Source of the DNA: Massilia sp. 9I
Lineage (GTDB): Bacteria > Pseudomonadota > Gammaproteobacteria > Burkholderiales > Burkholderiaceae_D
Reading direction: 5' to 3'
Assembly: GCF_902506415.1 (NCBI RefSeq)
Contig: NZ_LR733275.1
Span: forward strand, 941,651 to 1,005,650
DNA length: 64,000 nt
Positions 44,539-53,418 of this stretch are shown piece after piece (positions within the stretch are counted from its first letter, which is position 1; each line of letters starts with the position of its first letter). Under the pieces are notes generated by a model that made no database searches, had not been told where the DNA came from, and saw only the letters and a program-made list of their open reading frames with translations. The position numbers and the translations under genes are program-made.

Positions 44539-45303
44539 ATGCCAATCAAACTCAAGAACGCGAACGACATCGCGAAAATGCGCGTCTCCGGCCGCCTCGC
44601 GGCCGAGGTGCTGGCCATGATCAAGGAATACGTGGTGCCCGGCGTCTCCACCGAGGAACTCGACCGCCGCTGCAACGAATACATCCGCAAGGTGCAGAAG
44701 GCGACGCCCGCCAACGTCGGCTACCACGGTTTCCCGAAAACCCTGTGCACCTCGGTCAACGGCGTGGTCTGCCACGGCATCCCGAGCGAACAGGAAGTGC
44801 TGAAGGAAGGCGACATCGTCAACATCGACGTCACCGTGATCAAGGACGGCTGGCACGGCGACACCAGCCGCATGTACTTCGTCGGCGCGCCGACGCCGGA
44901 AGCGCGCAAGCTGGTCGACGTCACCTACCAGGCCATGATGGCCGGCATCCACAAGGTACGCCCGGGCGCGCGCCTGGGCGACGTCGGCCACGCGATCCAG
45001 AAGCTGGCCGAAGGCGCCGGCTACTCGGTGGTGCGCGAATACTGCGGCCACGGCATCGGCCGCGTCTACCACGAAGACCCGCAGGTGCTGCACTACGGCC
45101 GTCCCGACACCGGCCTGCTGCTCAAGGAAGGCATGACCTTCACGGTCGAGCCGATGATCAACCTGGGCGGCGCCGACGTCGACCAGCTGGACGACGGCTG
45201 GACCGTGGTCACGGCCGACGGTTCGCTGTCGGCCCAGTGGGAACACATGGTCGCGGTCACCAAGAACGGCGTCGAGATCCTGACGCCCTGGCCGGACGCC
45301 TGA
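44539..45303 (+). CDS. map: Methionine aminopeptidase type I
   Basis: 254 residues. It removes the initiator Met from nascent proteins. Metal ligands are all present: Asp in NIDVTVIKDGWHGD (two Asp), His in EYCGHGIGRVYHEDP, Glu in TFTVEPMINLGG and Glu in SAQWEHMVAVT. No N-terminal extension, so it is the short type Ia enzyme. It is not beside rpsB as in many genomes, and a second map copy may exist elsewhere. Confidence 0.95.
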   Translation: MPIKLKNANDIAKMRVSGRLAAEVLAMIKEYVVPGVSTEELDRRCNEYIRKVQKATPANVGYHGFPKTLCTSVNGVVCHGIPSEQEVLKEGDIVNIDVTVIKDGWHGDTSRMYFVGAPTPEARKLVDVTYQAMMAGIHKVRPGARLGDVGHAIQKLAEGAGYSVVREYCGHGIGRVYHEDPQVLHYGRPDTGLLLKEGMTFTVEPMINLGGADVDQLDDGWTVVTADGSLSAQWEHMVAVTKNGVEILTPWPDA

Positions 45304-45306
45304 CTC

Positions 45307-45326
45307 TCCCCTGCGGGTTCAGGGGA
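45307..45326. terminator. Small hairpin between map and the ClpP-like gene
   Basis: TCCCCTG and CAGGGGA pair around a 6-nt loop between the convergent genes, overlapping the stop of the minus-strand gene. No T-run, so termination is uncertain. Confidence 0.35.
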
Positions 45327-46134
45327 TGTCGGCGACCAGGTCGATCTTGAATCCCATGCCAGCGGCCAGCTTGCGCAGGGCCGCCCGGTTGGCCGGATAA
45401 GGATAGGCGCCCACGCCGCGCACACCGTGGCGCTCGAGCGTTTCCCGGCTCGGGAAATACACGGTCGTTTCCAGCCCGCTCGTCGTACCGAAACTGTATT
45501 TCTTCCCAGCCCGCATGCAGGCGGCCAGGGCCCGCTTCGCCGCCTGCTCCGAGACGTAGGCACGCTGGACGCCGCCGCAGTCCAGCCGGTAGCCGCTTTT
45601 TGACGCAGTCCGGCCGCTCAGCTTGCCGGCGCCGCCGAACAGCGCCGTGTCGACCCCGAGCGGGCCGAACAGCGCCTCCTGCCGTAAGTACAGGCGCGCC
45701 ATCGTTTCGAACAGGGCGCGCGTCTCCGGCGCCATGCCTTCCATCCTGACCTGGCGGGTATCGGGCGCGCCGCCGTGAAAACCGAGCACCGCGCCCGCGT
45801 TCAGCGCCTTGTGGCGCGCCGGGACGAACACGTAGTTCGCGCAGGACGAGAAACAATACCGGTCGACTACCACCTCGACGTCGGCCGCGGCCAGACTTTC
45901 CCCAATGCGCATGCCTGCGTCGGCATCGCCGCCTGTCGAGTCGATGATGATGGTCTTCCCTCCGCTTTCGATGAAGCGGGTGATGATGTCCGCACTCTGC
46001 GCATTGATCGGGCCATCGATGCGCAGGCTGGCGCCGTCCCTGCTGTGCCTGAGCACCTCGTCGGCTGCTGCAGGTAATGCCAGGGCGAGCAGCAATGCCG
46101 CCGCTGCGCCCGAACCGATCTCCCGTCGACTCAT
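45319..46134 (-). CDS. Exported ClpP/crotonase-fold protein (COG3904-like)
   Basis: 271 residues from the ATG at 46134. The signal peptide is MSRREIGSGAAAALLLALALPAAA. The core LRIDGPINAQSADIITRFIESGG..IIIDSTGGDADAGMRIGESL.. then YCFSSCANYVFV and LGFHGG resembles ClpP-like proteins. In ClpP the Ser of the segment after the GGD loop and a later His form the active site. Here SSCAN and FHGG occupy those places. It would act in the periplasm without an ATPase partner. The C-terminal half (from about residue 150) is not recognised. It is separated from TBDR5 by that gene's terminator, so co-regulation is not implied. Confidence 0.65.
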   Translation of the reverse strand: MSRREIGSGAAAALLLALALPAAADEVLRHSRDGASLRIDGPINAQSADIITRFIESGGKTIIIDSTGGDADAGMRIGESLAAADVEVVVDRYCFSSCANYVFVPARHKALNAGAVLGFHGGAPDTRQVRMEGMAPETRALFETMARLYLRQEALFGPLGVDTALFGGAGKLSGRTASKSGYRLDCGGVQRAYVSEQAAKRALAACMRAGKKYSFGTTSGLETTVYFPSRETLERHGVRGVGAYPYPANRAALRKLAAGMGFKIDLVADIP

Positions 46135-46153
46135 CCCCGTTCCTTTCAAATGG

Positions 46154-46181
46154 CATAAAAAAACCCGGCCGAAGCCGGGTT
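46154..46181 (-). terminator. Terminator of TBDR5
   Basis: AACCCGGC and GCCGGGTT pair around TTCG (minus strand) and run into TTTTTTATGCC on that strand, about 20 bp past the TBDR5 stop. Confidence 0.9.
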
Positions 46182-46201
46182 CTTGACTAGGCGCGAGGCG
46201 C

Positions 46202-49099
46202 TTAGAAGTTGTACTTCGCCGAAACCGAGAAGTAACGGCCGTACGGGTTGTGCAGGCCTGCGTTGTAGCCGGCCAGCGGTGCACCTGCGCTCGCGCCGTA
46301 ACGCGGATCGAACGGTGCTGCCTCGTCGAACAGGTTCTGGATGTTCAGGGTCAGAGCCAGGTTCTTGATGCCGGTGTAGGTGTAACCCACGCCGACACGG
46401 ACCCATTCCTTGACCGCGCAATCCGGGAACGCGTTCAGGTAACCCGGCACCGCTGCGCTGGCGCTCGGGAAGTTCGCCGTGGTGCTGGCGTTGACGACCG
46501 GAGCGTAGTGGCAGAACGGCATGGCGTAGGTGACGTCCTTGTCGTACTTGCGTTGCAGCGAAACCTGGCCGGTGTAGTTCAGGTTGGCGCTGAACGCATG
46601 CGCACCACGGGTCAGCGAGGCCGAGATGTTGGTCTTCCAGCGCGGAACGTCGATGCCGCTCGACAGGTTCCAGTCCACCAGGCCAGCGTTGTAGCCAGCG
46701 ATGTTGTGTTCCGGATCACCCTTTTCCTGCGCCAGGTAGTAACCGTGGGTGTAGGTCGAGGTCAGCTTGGCGCTGAAGTTACCCATCGAACCGAGGTTCT
46801 TGCGGAAGGCCACGTCGATGTCGACGCCGCGGGTTTCCATCGCACCCTGGTTGATCCAGGGTTCACGCACGGCCAGCAGAGGACCGGTGCCCGGGATCGG
46901 GTTGCCGGCAGCGTCGCGCAGCAGGTTGGCCGGGTTGGTGTCGCGGACAATCAGACCAGGATTGTTGTCTTCGTTACGCAGCGCGTCGAAGGCGGAACCC
47001 AGGGCCACTTCGTCTTCCTTGCGGATCTTGAAGAAGTCCAGGCCGAAGTCCCAGTTGCTGGTCGGCGAGAACAGGATGCCGAACGAGTAGGACTTCGAGG
47101 TTTCAGGCTTCAGATCCGGGTTCGCGCCGCCGGTGCCCGATGCCGACTTGTTGCAGTCCACTTCGGTCGCGCCTGGCTTCGGGGTCACTTCGTCGGCTTC
47201 GCAACGCTTCGGATCGAACAGGCCGGACAGGAAGAACTGCGCGCCGCCCGGGGTCACCTGCGACAGTGCCGGAGCACGGAAACCTTCAGCATAGGTGCCG
47301 CGGAAAGCCAGCGTCTGGGTCACGTTCCACTTGGCGCCGACCTTCGGCACGAAGTTGGTTTTCATGCCTTCGTACTTGTCCCAGCGACCGGCCCAGTCCA
47401 TCTCGAAGTTCTTGAAGAACGGGGTGCGGAATTCGACGAAGCCCGACTTGACGTCGCGCTCGCCATCGATGATGACGTTGGCCAGGCCGTAGATGTTACC
47501 GGCTGCCAGTTCGGCGTCCGGACGCATCTTCAGGGTTTCGCGACGGAATTCGGCGCCGACCGCCATGCCGATCTGGCCGCCCGGCAGGTTGCCGAACTGG
47601 GTGCTGGCCTTGGCGTCGAGCTGGGCGATGCGCGAACGGTCGTCCGAGCGGGTGCTGCGGAACAGGGTCGGGTCGTTAGCGACGTCGGCGATGCGCGCGC
47701 CCTGGTTGATCTTGCGCAGGGTCGGCAGGTAGAGGCGGCCGTTGTAGCCGTCTTCCTTGCGCGCTTCGTTCAGCAGGAAAGCGGTTTCCCAGTCGAAGTT
47801 GAAGTGCGAGCCCGACAGGCCGGTCAGCAGGCGGCCAGTCTGGTTGATGGTCTCGGTGCCGGTCGGCGCGTTCTCGAAGCGGTAGGCGAAAGAGGCGCGT
47901 GCGTTCGGGAACGGGTTGTCCGGGTGGCCGATCGGCAGGATGGTCTGGTACGACGGCGCCACACCGCTCGCAGTGAAGTTGGTCACCGGGGTGGTGTTGA
48001 TGGTGATCGGGTTGGCGGTGTACTGGCGCTCAGTGCGTGCATAGGCCACCTCGGCGAAGGCGCGCATGTTCTCGCCCAGCTTCAGCACGCCGCGGCTCAG
48101 GAAGCTGCCGTCCTTGCCCTTGCTGGTGCCTTCCAGGTTCTGGTTGGTGTCGTAGTTACAGAAGGTGCGGCCGATGAAGACGCTGGTGGCGGCCAGGCCC
48201 ATCTGGGTGGTGCCGACCAGCTGGCGCGACGGGTCGCAGTTCAGGGTCACGCGCAGGCGGTCGGCGGCGTTGGCCTGGGTTGCGGTGAAGGAACCCGAGT
48301 TCGCGGCGGTTTCGCGGTAAAAGATCGGCGAGCTCGAGATGGTGCTGCCGTACGGGGTCGCGTAGCGGTTCTGCAGGCGCTTGTATTCGTCGAACTTGAT
48401 GTCGCGCACTTCGTCGCGCTGGGTGCGGTCGCGGTCCGAGATGTCGGCGGTGAAGAACACGTTGAAGCCGTCGGTCTCGACGTCACCGATGCCGGTGAAG
48501 AAGGTCGCGCCCTTGCGTGCGAATTCGCCGTCGTCGTTGGCGCTGGCGCGTGCACTGATTTCCGAGCCGCGGAACGAGGACTTGGTGATGAAGTTGATGA
48601 CGCCGCCGATGGCGTCGGAGCCGTACACGGCCGATGCGCCATCCTTCAGGATCTCGACGCGCTCGAGCGCGTTGATCGGGATCTGGTTCAGGTCGTACAG
48701 GGTCGAGTTGCCGTTGTTCGGGTCGGCGTATGCGGACGGCGCCATGCGGCGGCCGTTCAACAGGATCAGGGTCGAGGTCGACGACAGGCCGCGCAGCGAC
48801 GCGGTCGAGACGCCGCGCGAGAAGCCGCCGTCATTGGTGTCGAGGTTGTTGTCGGTACCCATCGACGGCACCAGGCGGATCAGCTCGGTGACGGTGGCCG
48901 CGCCGGACTCGCGGATTTCCTTGGCGGTAATGGTCTGGATCGGCTGGGTGCCTTCCTTGTCCGTACGCTTCAGGTTCGAGCCCGTCACGTAGACGGTGGC
49001 AGGCGCTTCCGATGCGGAATTTTGCGCCAGGGCGAATGGTGCGGCGCCAACTGCCAGGGCAACTGCGACGACACTGTGTTTCAAGAGTGGTTTATTCAC
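46202..49099 (-). CDS. TonB-dependent outer-membrane receptor (TBDR5)
   Basis: 965 residues. Signal peptide MNKPLLKHSVVAVALAVGAAPFALAQ. N-terminal box ATVYVTGSNLKRTDKEGTQPIQT, then plug blocks (ITAKEIRESGAATVTELIRLVPS; TASLRGLSSTSTLILLNGRRMAPS; VEILKDGASAVYGSDAIGGVINFITKS). The barrel ends RYFSVSAKYNF. The plug carries the NNLDTNDGGFSRGVSTASLRG type of strand seen in receptors for large substrates, but I cannot name the ligand. It is transcribed alone, divergent from nothing (gapA is upstream on the same strand, with its own terminators between). Confidence 0.93.
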   Translation of the reverse strand: MNKPLLKHSVVAVALAVGAAPFALAQNSASEAPATVYVTGSNLKRTDKEGTQPIQTITAKEIRESGAATVTELIRLVPSMGTDNNLDTNDGGFSRGVSTASLRGLSSTSTLILLNGRRMAPSAYADPNNGNSTLYDLNQIPINALERVEILKDGASAVYGSDAIGGVINFITKSSFRGSEISARASANDDGEFARKGATFFTGIGDVETDGFNVFFTADISDRDRTQRDEVRDIKFDEYKRLQNRYATPYGSTISSSPIFYRETAANSGSFTATQANAADRLRVTLNCDPSRQLVGTTQMGLAATSVFIGRTFCNYDTNQNLEGTSKGKDGSFLSRGVLKLGENMRAFAEVAYARTERQYTANPITINTTPVTNFTASGVAPSYQTILPIGHPDNPFPNARASFAYRFENAPTGTETINQTGRLLTGLSGSHFNFDWETAFLLNEARKEDGYNGRLYLPTLRKINQGARIADVANDPTLFRSTRSDDRSRIAQLDAKASTQFGNLPGGQIGMAVGAEFRRETLKMRPDAELAAGNIYGLANVIIDGERDVKSGFVEFRTPFFKNFEMDWAGRWDKYEGMKTNFVPKVGAKWNVTQTLAFRGTYAEGFRAPALSQVTPGGAQFFLSGLFDPKRCEADEVTPKPGATEVDCNKSASGTGGANPDLKPETSKSYSFGILFSPTSNWDFGLDFFKIRKEDEVALGSAFDALRNEDNNPGLIVRDTNPANLLRDAAGNPIPGTGPLLAVREPWINQGAMETRGVDIDVAFRKNLGSMGNFSAKLTSTYTHGYYLAQEKGDPEHNIAGYNAGLVDWNLSSGIDVPRWKTNISASLTRGAHAFSANLNYTGQVSLQRKYDKDVTYAMPFCHYAPVVNASTTANFPSASAAVPGYLNAFPDCAVKEWVRVGVGYTYTGIKNLALTLNIQNLFDEAAPFDPRYGASAGAPLAGYNAGLHNPYGRYFSVSAKYNF

Positions 49100-49252
49100 G
49101 TTTTCTCGTCCCTACGATTTTTAGTTATTGCTCAATACAATCCATATGCATCTGGTGCATACAGAGGCTTAGTCTCGCAGGAACTTGCAACAAAGAAAAC
49201 GCTTTTCGTAAAGATTCGTAAAAAAAACTTGATATCTGTTGTTTTTCCTCAA

Positions 49253-49271
49253 CGCAGAATTTTGTTCTGCG
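49253..49271. promoter_or_regulatory. 7-bp inverted repeat upstream of TBDR5
   Basis: CGCAGAA and TTCTGCG flank a 5-nt TTTTG loop, 154 bp upstream of the TBDR5 start codon and near the gapA terminators. It could be an operator or a short hairpin. No -10/-35 pair was convincing close by. Confidence 0.35.
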
Positions 49272-49292
49272 AAATGCACATATGAGTATATG

Positions 49293-49317
49293 AAAAACGC
49301 CCCTTTCGGGGCGTTTT
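49293..49317 (-). terminator. Second terminator downstream of gapA
   Basis: AACGCCCC and GGGGCGTT form an 8-bp stem around a 4-nt loop. On the minus strand it is followed by TTTC, a short T-run. It backs up the first gapA terminator. Confidence 0.85.
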
Positions 49318-49336
49318 GGCAAACTTCTGTATGTAC

Positions 49337-49362
49337 AGAAAAGGCACCGGGACGGTGCTTTT
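49337..49362 (-). terminator. First terminator downstream of gapA
   Basis: GCACC and GGTGC, extended by AAAA/TTTT with one bulged base, form a hairpin about 20 bp after the gapA stop. A TTTTC tail follows on the minus strand. Confidence 0.75.
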
Positions 49363-49380
49363 CGTGCACAACAGGGGTGC

Positions 49381-50391
49381 TTATTTGGCGCTCATCAGTG
49401 CAACCGTCGTGTCCAGCATGCGGTTCGAGAAACCCCACTCGTTGTCGTACCACGACGACACTTTGACCAGGCGGCCCGAGACCTTGGTCAGGGTGGCGTC
49501 GAAGTTCGACGAAGCCGGGTTGTGGTTGAAGTCGACCGAGACCAGCGGATCGGTGTTGTAGGTCAGGATGCCTTTGAGGGCGCCTTCCGAAGCCGATTTC
49601 ATGATCTGGTTGACTTCATCGACCGTGGTGTCGCGCTTGGCGATGAACGACAGGTCGACGATCGACACGTTGATGGTCGGCACGCGGATCGCGAAACCGT
49701 CCAGCTTGCCGTTCAGTTCCGGCAGCACCAGGCCGACCGCGGCGGCGGCGCCGGTCTTGGTCGGGATCATCGACTGGGTGGCCGAACGGGCGCGGCGCAG
49801 GTCTTCGTGCATCACGTCGGTCAGCACCTGGTCGTTGGTGTAGGCGTGCACGGTGGTCATCAGGCCGGTTTCCAGGCCGATGGCTTCGTGCAGCGGCTTG
49901 ACCAGCGGGGCCAGGCAGTTGGTGGTGCAGGAAGCGTTCGAGATCACGGTGTCGCTGGATTTCAGCACGTCCTGGTTGACGCCGAAGACGATGGTCGCGT
50001 CGACGTCCTTGCCGCCCGGGGCCGAGATGATCACCTTCTTGGCGCCGCCCTTCAGGTGGGCCGAGGCCTTTTCCTTGGTGGTGAAGAAGCCGGTGCACTC
50101 CAGCACCACGTCCACGCCGAGCTCGCCCCATGGGATCTCGGCCGGATTGCGCTGCGCGAACACGCGGATCTTGTCGCCGTTGACGATCATGTTGTCGCCT
50201 TCGACCGTGACGGTGCCCGGGAACTTGCCGTGCGCAGTGTCGTAGCGGGTCAGGTGGGCGTTCGATTCGGCGTTGCCGAGATCGTTGATCGCCACGATCT
50301 GGATGTCTTGTTTCTTGCCGCCTTCGTAGAAGGCACGCAGGATGTTGCGGCCGATGCGGCCATAACCGTTGATTGCAACTTTGATCGTCAT
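49381..50391 (-). CDS. gapA: Glyceraldehyde-3-phosphate dehydrogenase, type I
   Basis: 336 residues. Oxidises glyceraldehyde-3-phosphate to 1,3-bisphosphoglycerate with NAD+. N-terminal Rossmann motif [14 protein letters not shown], then IVAINDLGN. The catalytic segment [13 protein letters not shown] has Cys155, and HAYTNDQ holds the phosphate site. [27 protein letters not shown] and the C-terminal [14 protein letters not shown] complete the family pattern. It lies 82 bp downstream of tkt with a hairpin in between, so it probably gets some transcription from the tkt promoter plus its own. Confidence 0.97.
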   Translation of the reverse strand: MTIKVAINGYGRIGRNILRAFYEGGKKQDIQIVAINDLGNAESNAHLTRYDTAHGKFPGTVTVEGDNMIVNGDKIRVFAQRNPAEIPWGELGVDVVLECTGFFTTKEKASAHLKGGAKKVIISAPGGKDVDATIVFGVNQDVLKSSDTVISNASCTTNCLAPLVKPLHEAIGLETGLMTTVHAYTNDQVLTDVMHEDLRRARSATQSMIPTKTGAAAAVGLVLPELNGKLDGFAIRVPTINVSIVDLSFIAKRDTTVDEVNQIMKSASEGALKGILTYNTDPLVSVDFNHNPASSNFDATLTKVSGRLVKVSSWYDNEWGFSNRMLDTTVALMSAK

Positions 50392-50438
50392 TGCTTAGCT
50401 CCTGATTAGAAAAAAACTTTTTTCGTCACACCCATGTG

Positions 50439-50466
50439 AAAAGGGCCGCCACGCGGCAGCCCTTTG
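50439..50466 (-). terminator. Hairpin between tkt and gapA
   Basis: AAAGGGC and GCCCTTT, with an inner GCC/GGC, form a stem that starts 8 bp after the tkt stop. On the minus strand a short TTTTC tail follows. A partial terminator or a stabilising structure. Confidence 0.55.
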
Positions 50467-50473
50467 AAACAGA

Positions 50474-52471
50474 TTACGCGCCGATCACGCCCTTAGCCTT
50501 GGCCACGACGTTCTCGACGGTGAAGCCGAAGTGCTTGAACAGCACCGGCGCCGGCGCCGATTCGCCGAAGGTGTCGATGCCGACCACGGCGCCTTCCAGG
50601 CCCACGTACTTGTACCAGAAGTCGGTAACGCCGGCTTCGATCGCGACACGTGGAATTCCGCGCGGGAGGACCTGTTGCTTGTAGCTTTGTTCCTGGCGCT
50701 CGAACACGTCGGTCGACGGCATCGAGACCACGCGGGCGTTGATGCCCTCGCCTGCCAGCGCGTCGGCCGCCTTCATCGCCAGTTCGACTTCCGAACCGGT
50801 CGCGATCAGGATCACCTTCGCGTCGGCGGCGTCGCGCAGCACATAGCCGCCCTTGGCCACGTTGGCGATGGTGGCGCCGTCACGCTCCATGAACGGCAGG
50901 TTCTGGCGCGAGAAGATCAGGGTGCTCGGGCCATCCTTGCGCTGCACGGCCGCACCCCAGGCCACTTGCGATTCGACCGTGTCGCACGGACGCCAGTTGT
51001 CCAGGTTCGGGATCAGGCGCAGCGAAGAGACGTGCTCGATCGACTGGTGGGTCGGGCCGTCTTCGCCCAGGCCGATCGAGTCGTGGGTGAACACGAACAG
51101 CGAACGGATCTTCATCAGGGCGGCCATGCGCAGGGCATTGCGGCTGTAGTCCGAGAAGGTCAGGAAGGTCGCGCCGAACGGGATGAAGCCGCCGTGCAGG
51201 GCGACGCCGTTCTGGATCGCGGCCATGCCGAATTCGCGCACGCCGTAGTTGATGTGGTTGCCCGGAATGCCCGAACGCACCGCGACCGACTCTTTCCAGT
51301 TGGTCAGGTTCGAGCCGGTCAGGTCGGCCGAGCCGCCCAGGAATTCCGGCAGGGTCGCCGCCAGGGCCTGGATCGCGTTCTGCGAGGCCTTGCGGGTGGC
51401 GATGGTTTCCTTCTTTTCCACGCACGCTGCGACGGCGGCATCCAGGATCTGCTTGAAATTGCCCGGCAGTTCGCCCTTCATGCGGCGCTCGAATTCGGCG
51501 GCCAGTTCAGGATGGGCGCCGCGGTATTCGGCGAATTTTGCATTCCATTCGGCTTCCACCTGGGCGCCGCGCGCCTTGGCGTCCCAGGCTTCGTAGATCT
51601 CGCCCGGGATGTCGAACGGGATCGGATCCCACAGCAGGTGCTGGCGCACGGCCGCGATTTCCTTGTCGCCCAGCGGAGCGCCGTGGACCTTGTCGCCGCC
51701 TTCCAGGTTCGGGGCGCCCTTGCCGATGATGGTCTTGCACATGATCAGGGTCGGACGGTCCGATGCCTTGGCCTGCTCGATCGCGTCCGAGACCGCGCCC
51801 ACGCTGTGGCCGTCGATCTGGCCGATCACGTTCCAGCCGTAGGCTTCGAAACGCTTGCGGGTGTCGTCGGTGAACCAGCCTTCGACGCGGCCGTCGATCG
51901 AGATGCCATTGTCGTCGTACAGCCAGATCAGCTTGTTCAGGCGCAGGGTGCCGGCCAGCGAGGCCACTTCGTGCGAGATGCCTTCCATCAGGCAGCCGTC
52001 GCCCAGGAAGGCGTAGGTGTAGTGATCCACCACGTCGTAGCCCGGGCGGTTGAATTCATAGCCCAGCAGCCACTCGGCCAGCGCCATGCCGACCGAGTTG
52101 GCGATGCCCTGGCCCAGCGGGCCGGTGGTGGTTTCCACGCCCGGGGTGATGCCCACTTCCGGGTGGCCGGCGGTCTTCGAGTGCAGCTGGCGGAAATCAC
52201 GCAGGTCGTCCATCGAGAGCTCGTAGCCGGCCAGGTGCAGCATCGCATAGTGCAGCATCGAACCGTGGCCGTTCGACAGCAGGAAGCGGTCGCGGTTGAA
52301 CCAGCCCGGATTGGCCGGATTGTGGCGGTAGTGCTTGTCCCACAGCGCGACGCCGATCTCGGCCATGCCCATTGGCATGCCCGGGTGGCCCGAGTTGGCT
52401 TTCTGGACGGCGTCCATCGCCAGCGCGCGGATCGCGTTGGCCATCAGGGTGGTGGTTTGCGTAGATTTCAT
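50474..52471 (-). CDS. tkt: Transketolase
   Basis: 665 residues, the normal length. Thiamine-diphosphate enzyme of the pentose phosphate pathway and a source of erythrose-4-phosphate for DAHP synthase. Motifs: [31 protein letters not shown], the ThDP motif [56 protein letters not shown] and the C-terminal [13 protein letters not shown] kept the ATG at 52471 ([20 protein letters not shown]). [11 protein letters not shown] at the tenth codon is an alternative start because the Shine-Dalgarno of the first is weak. Divergent from rsmE. Confidence 0.96.
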   Translation of the reverse strand: MKSTQTTTLMANAIRALAMDAVQKANSGHPGMPMGMAEIGVALWDKHYRHNPANPGWFNRDRFLLSNGHGSMLHYAMLHLAGYELSMDDLRDFRQLHSKTAGHPEVGITPGVETTTGPLGQGIANSVGMALAEWLLGYEFNRPGYDVVDHYTYAFLGDGCLMEGISHEVASLAGTLRLNKLIWLYDDNGISIDGRVEGWFTDDTRKRFEAYGWNVIGQIDGHSVGAVSDAIEQAKASDRPTLIMCKTIIGKGAPNLEGGDKVHGAPLGDKEIAAVRQHLLWDPIPFDIPGEIYEAWDAKARGAQVEAEWNAKFAEYRGAHPELAAEFERRMKGELPGNFKQILDAAVAACVEKKETIATRKASQNAIQALAATLPEFLGGSADLTGSNLTNWKESVAVRSGIPGNHINYGVREFGMAAIQNGVALHGGFIPFGATFLTFSDYSRNALRMAALMKIRSLFVFTHDSIGLGEDGPTHQSIEHVSSLRLIPNLDNWRPCDTVESQVAWGAAVQRKDGPSTLIFSRQNLPFMERDGATIANVAKGGYVLRDAADAKVILIATGSEVELAMKAADALAGEGINARVVSMPSTDVFERQEQSYKQQVLPRGIPRVAIEAGVTDFWYKYVGLEGAVVGIDTFGESAPAPVLFKHFGFTVENVVAKAKGVIGA

Positions 52472-52591
52472 GGAAGTGCGAGGTCTGGATTGGAAAGCGG
52501 AGGCGATGCTGCTGGCCGTAACCCGGTATTTTAGCAGACCAGCGTGCTGCCCTATTAAAATGCAGCTTTATTCAACATCCCAAGAGCACGC

Positions 52592-53317
52592 ATGCCCCGC
52601 TTTTATTGCCCCCAGCCGCTGGTCGCCGGTTCCACCGTCGACTTGCCGGAAGCCGTCGCCCATCACCTGCACGTCGTGCGCCTGCAGCCGGGCGAGAACC
52701 TGACCCTGTTCAATGGCGAAGGCGGCCAGGTGCGCGCCACCCTGCTCGACAGCGGCAAGCGCCGCGCCAGCGCCCGCGTCGAGGCGGTCGAGGACGTCGA
52801 GGCCGAGCTGCCCTACGCCGTCACCCTGGCCCAGGGCCTGCCGGAGGGCAGCAAGATGGACTGGATCATCGAAAAGGCGGTCGAGCTGGGCGTGGCCGCG
52901 GTACAGCCGCTGGCGGCACAGCGCAGCGTGGTGCGCCTTTCCGGCGAGCGCGCCGAGAAACGCCAGGCCCACTGGCAGGGCGTGATCGAAGCCGCTTCCG
53001 AACAGTGCGGGCGCAACCGGCTGGCGCGGCTCGAAGCGCTGCAAGACTTCGGGCGCTGGGTAGCGGCGCCCTCCCCGGCTCCACGCATCCTGCTCAGCCC
53101 GCGGGCCAGCCAGTCGCTGGCGGCCTGGGCCAAGGAAAACGGCCCGCAGGACGTAATCCTGATGGTGGGTCCGGAAGGCGGCTTCAGCCGTGAGGAAGAA
53201 GACGCGGCCCTGGCCGCCGGCGCGCTGGCGCTGTCGGTCGGTCCGCGCGTATTGCGCACAGAAACGGCGGCGTTGGCGGCCCTGGCCATGCTGGGAGGGC
53301 TCTGGAACGGGATGTAA
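52592..53317 (+). CDS. rsmE: 16S rRNA (uracil(1498)-N(3))-methyltransferase RsmE
   Basis: 241 residues. SPOUT-class enzyme that methylates U1498 in the decoding region. N-terminal PUA-like domain (MPRFYCPQPLVAG..AHHLHVVRLQPGENLTLFNGEGG). The SAM-binding knot has QGLPEGSKMDWIIEKAVELGVAAVQPLAAQRSVVRL, EAASEQCGRNRLARLE, VGPEGGFSREEEDAA and LGPRVLRTETAALAAL (here SVGPRVLRTETAAL). The trefoil-knot motifs GPEGG and RILRTETA are diagnostic. Monocistronic, divergent from tkt and convergent with TBDR6 across a shared terminator. Confidence 0.94.
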   Translation: MPRFYCPQPLVAGSTVDLPEAVAHHLHVVRLQPGENLTLFNGEGGQVRATLLDSGKRRASARVEAVEDVEAELPYAVTLAQGLPEGSKMDWIIEKAVELGVAAVQPLAAQRSVVRLSGERAEKRQAHWQGVIEAASEQCGRNRLARLEALQDFGRWVAAPSPAPRILLSPRASQSLAAWAKENGPQDVILMVGPEGGFSREEEDAALAAGALALSVGPRVLRTETAALAALAMLGGLWNGM

Positions 53318-53335
53318 TTTTTACCGAATGGTAAA

Positions 53336-53374
53336 AAAAAGCCCCGGAAGCAGCGAACTGCTCCGGGGCTTTTG
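53336..53374. terminator. Bidirectional terminator between rsmE and TBDR6
   Basis: AAAAGCCCCGGA and TCCGGGGCTTTT pair, with an inner GCAG/CTGC stem around CGAA and one bulge. Runs of T flank it on both strands. It ends rsmE on the plus strand and TBDR6 on the minus strand. Confidence 0.92.
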
Positions 53375-53418
53375 TTTGTCAGGACAGCGGCATCGCTGCC
53401 GCTGCCTGTCTCAGCTGA

